Assembly (NCBI GenBank): GCA_023459055.1 | Contig: JAEWVR010000041.1 | Coordinates: forward strand, 12,513-76,512 | Source of the DNA: Fibrobacterota bacterium | GTDB taxonomy: Bacteria > Fibrobacterota > Chitinivibrionia > Chitinivibrionales > Chitinispirillaceae | Reading direction: 5' to 3' | DNA: 64,000 nt | Shown here: positions 62,939 through 64,000 of the stretch, piece by piece | Numbering within the stretch: position 1 is the stretch's first letter | Layout of the letters: every line of letters starts with the position of its first letter | Made by a program: the position numbers and the translations under genes | The notes under the pieces: generated by a model | The model's database searches: none | What the model saw: the letters and a program-made list of their open reading frames with translations, nothing else | Told to the model about the DNA's origin: nothing

Positions 62939-63904
62939 ATGGAAAGACATTTTTTTAAGTACATGATTCTCTCATTGTCCTTTGTACTATTATTTAAATG
63001 TGATAATAACCCCTATTCTCCTCATCATAATTTAAACATTTCAATTGAAAAAGCAGATAGTATCGATACATTGTATACAAATGTAGGAAAAACTTACTGG
63101 ATTATTATCAGTGATGATCAAAACAATGATATAAGAACAACTGATGAACAGTGTAAAGACATCTCAATTGAATTATTAACACCCTTTAATGGATGCGAAA
63201 TTTGGAGCGACGCTCATTATAAAATCACCTGGTTACCAGAAATGTGCGATACTGGTCTGGTTACATTAAAGATTAAAATAAGTGATAAATCAGGTGATTG
63301 TGATACAGTTATTGCTGATTTCTTTATAGAATCAGATAAAAATTTTGCACCAATTTCAGTCGGAAATACATGGAAGTACAACTTTTTTTATCAAAGTGAG
63401 TGTTATGGATATCAAGGCACCGGTTCCCGGATCGAATGCACGTCAGATGTAACAATTTTAAGTAGAAAAATTCATTCTGATTCAATTCAATTTAGTTTTG
63501 AAGAAAGAAGGTCAGGTATTTCTACTAGGCCCGGCAGTCAAGGAGCTGATGATATAATATCAAATTATTTTTTTATAGACACCGTTAATGCGATGTTTAT
63601 AAAAGATGAATGCTATTTACAATCAGACATGACATCTTGGGCAAAAAGTAGCCCTCAAAAGTGTCCATTCTTTTTTAATAAAGATCCGCAAAATCAGTTA
63701 GATTATGAACAATATGATTCAAATAGCCAATTGAAATATTCTTATTACGGTGGTCTTTCCACCGAATTTCGATATTTTAATAATATTGGATTGGTAAAGG
63801 CAACGTATTATACTTCAGGCAGTTTTTGCGGATCAGATAAATTCCTTTACGATCTCATTTCATATTCAATAAAATCAGACCACCTGACCTATCTGGATTT
63901 TTAG
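62939..63904 (+). CDS. putative lipoprotein of unknown function
   Basis: A 321-residue exported protein. VLLFKC at 16-21 is a lipobox-like site with an unusual Lys at -1, so lipidation is likely but not sure. A first beta-sandwich (to about 130, YKITWLPEMCDTGLVTLKIKI) is followed by the GNTWKYNFFYQSEC domain also hinted at in the gene before. Several Cys (ECYGYQGTGSRIEC) suggest disulfides. AGAGGT precedes the ATG. Function cannot be assigned. Confidence 0.55.
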   Translation: MERHFFKYMILSLSFVLLFKCDNNPYSPHHNLNISIEKADSIDTLYTNVGKTYWIIISDDQNNDIRTTDEQCKDISIELLTPFNGCEIWSDAHYKITWLPEMCDTGLVTLKIKISDKSGDCDTVIADFFIESDKNFAPISVGNTWKYNFFYQSECYGYQGTGSRIECTSDVTILSRKIHSDSIQFSFEERRSGISTRPGSQGADDIISNYFFIDTVNAMFIKDECYLQSDMTSWAKSSPQKCPFFFNKDPQNQLDYEQYDSNSQLKYSYYGGLSTEFRYFNNIGLVKATYYTSGSFCGSDKFLYDLISYSIKSDHLTYLDF

Positions 63905-63931
63905 TTGACACCAAATTTGCCGCAGACTGAT

Positions 63932-64000
63932 TTATGGGTCGTCTTTACACGTAGTAATACTGTAGATCATACGCATATCAGTTCCAGGAAAGGTGACCTC
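63932..64000 (-). CDS. possible 3' end of a gene beyond the window
   Basis: On the minus strand one frame is open from the window edge to a TAA at 63932-63934, ending VTFPGTDMRMIYSITTCKDDP; the other two frames stop early. Only 22 codons are visible, so this is a weak call. Confidence 0.25.
   Translation of the reverse strand, partial: EVTFPGTDMRMIYSITTCKDDP

Noticed and set aside
1..64000. CRISPR array, insertion sequence or prophage
   Set aside because: No regularly spaced repeats, transposase, integrase or phage structural genes were found on reading both strands.

Overview
The window reads as a chromosomal segment of a Fibrobacterota (Fibrobacteres/Chitinispirillia-like) bacterium. This is inferred from the gene mix, not from a marker gene: a TIGR02147-family regulator (a family prominent in Fibrobacter) next to a DUF2341 surface lipoprotein, GH9 and GH45 cellulases, a CE6-like esterase, Fibrobacter-style C-terminal sorting-like tails, and lipoproteins and porins of a diderm. 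Most of it is moderately AT-rich; the catalytic part of the GH45 gene is clearly richer in G+C.

Layout. 0-7.7 kb: a ferritin-like gene cut by the left edge, inositol-phosphate synthase, a secreted propeller protein, a lytic transglycosylase, FabG, a STAS protein and a secreted esterase. 7.7-11 kb: a repeat-rich spacer, then the TIGR02147/DUF2341 pair. 11-18 kb: an oligopeptide ABC importer (binding protein and two permeases, no ATPases), a GNAT gene, then on the other strand an L-Ala-D/L-Glu epimerase and an NlpC/P60 peptidase; together these look like a muropeptide scavenging locus. 18-29 kb: leuCD with a cupin regulator, a diguanylate cyclase overlapping aroE, aroA, a porin with a PstS-like protein, and aroB with a TIM-barrel gene. 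29.5-34.4 kb: a DUF4143 ATPase, a ParB-like protein and a two-gene 2-oxoacid:ferredoxin oxidoreductase. 34.5-39 kb: GH9 cellulase, then a GH13 enzyme with a TetR repressor that share a matching operator. 39.2-45.3 kb is the accessory part: a hipBST toxin-antitoxin operon, a TPR-like gene interrupted by UGA, a rearranged GH45 cellulase, gene remnants and tRNA-Ser. 45.4-52 kb: a membrane sensor-like protein, peroxiredoxin, a PLP enzyme and a hybrid histidine kinase. 52-62 kb: a cell-surface glycan cluster of eight glycosyltransferase-type genes and one remnant. 62-64 kb: two secreted proteins of unknown function.

The strongest unusual signals are these. (1) A 106-bp element is present twice, 24 kb apart, with three mismatches. 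It runs from a promoter -10 box to a GNRA-capped intrinsic terminator, which suggests an undescribed small RNA of about 92 nt. (2) The GH45 domain appears circularly permuted: its N-terminal DCCxPSC segment sits at the C-terminus, and the usual catalytic acid Asp aligns with Asn. (3) A 31-bp perfect palindrome includes the 3' end of tRNA-Ser. (4) Operators or inverted repeats lie at the TetR/amylase, HipB and ParB-like promoters.

Starts were moved from the longest open frame wherever a Shine-Dalgarno site, signal peptide or operator position supported a shorter form. All family assignments are from reading motifs by eye; no database search was run.
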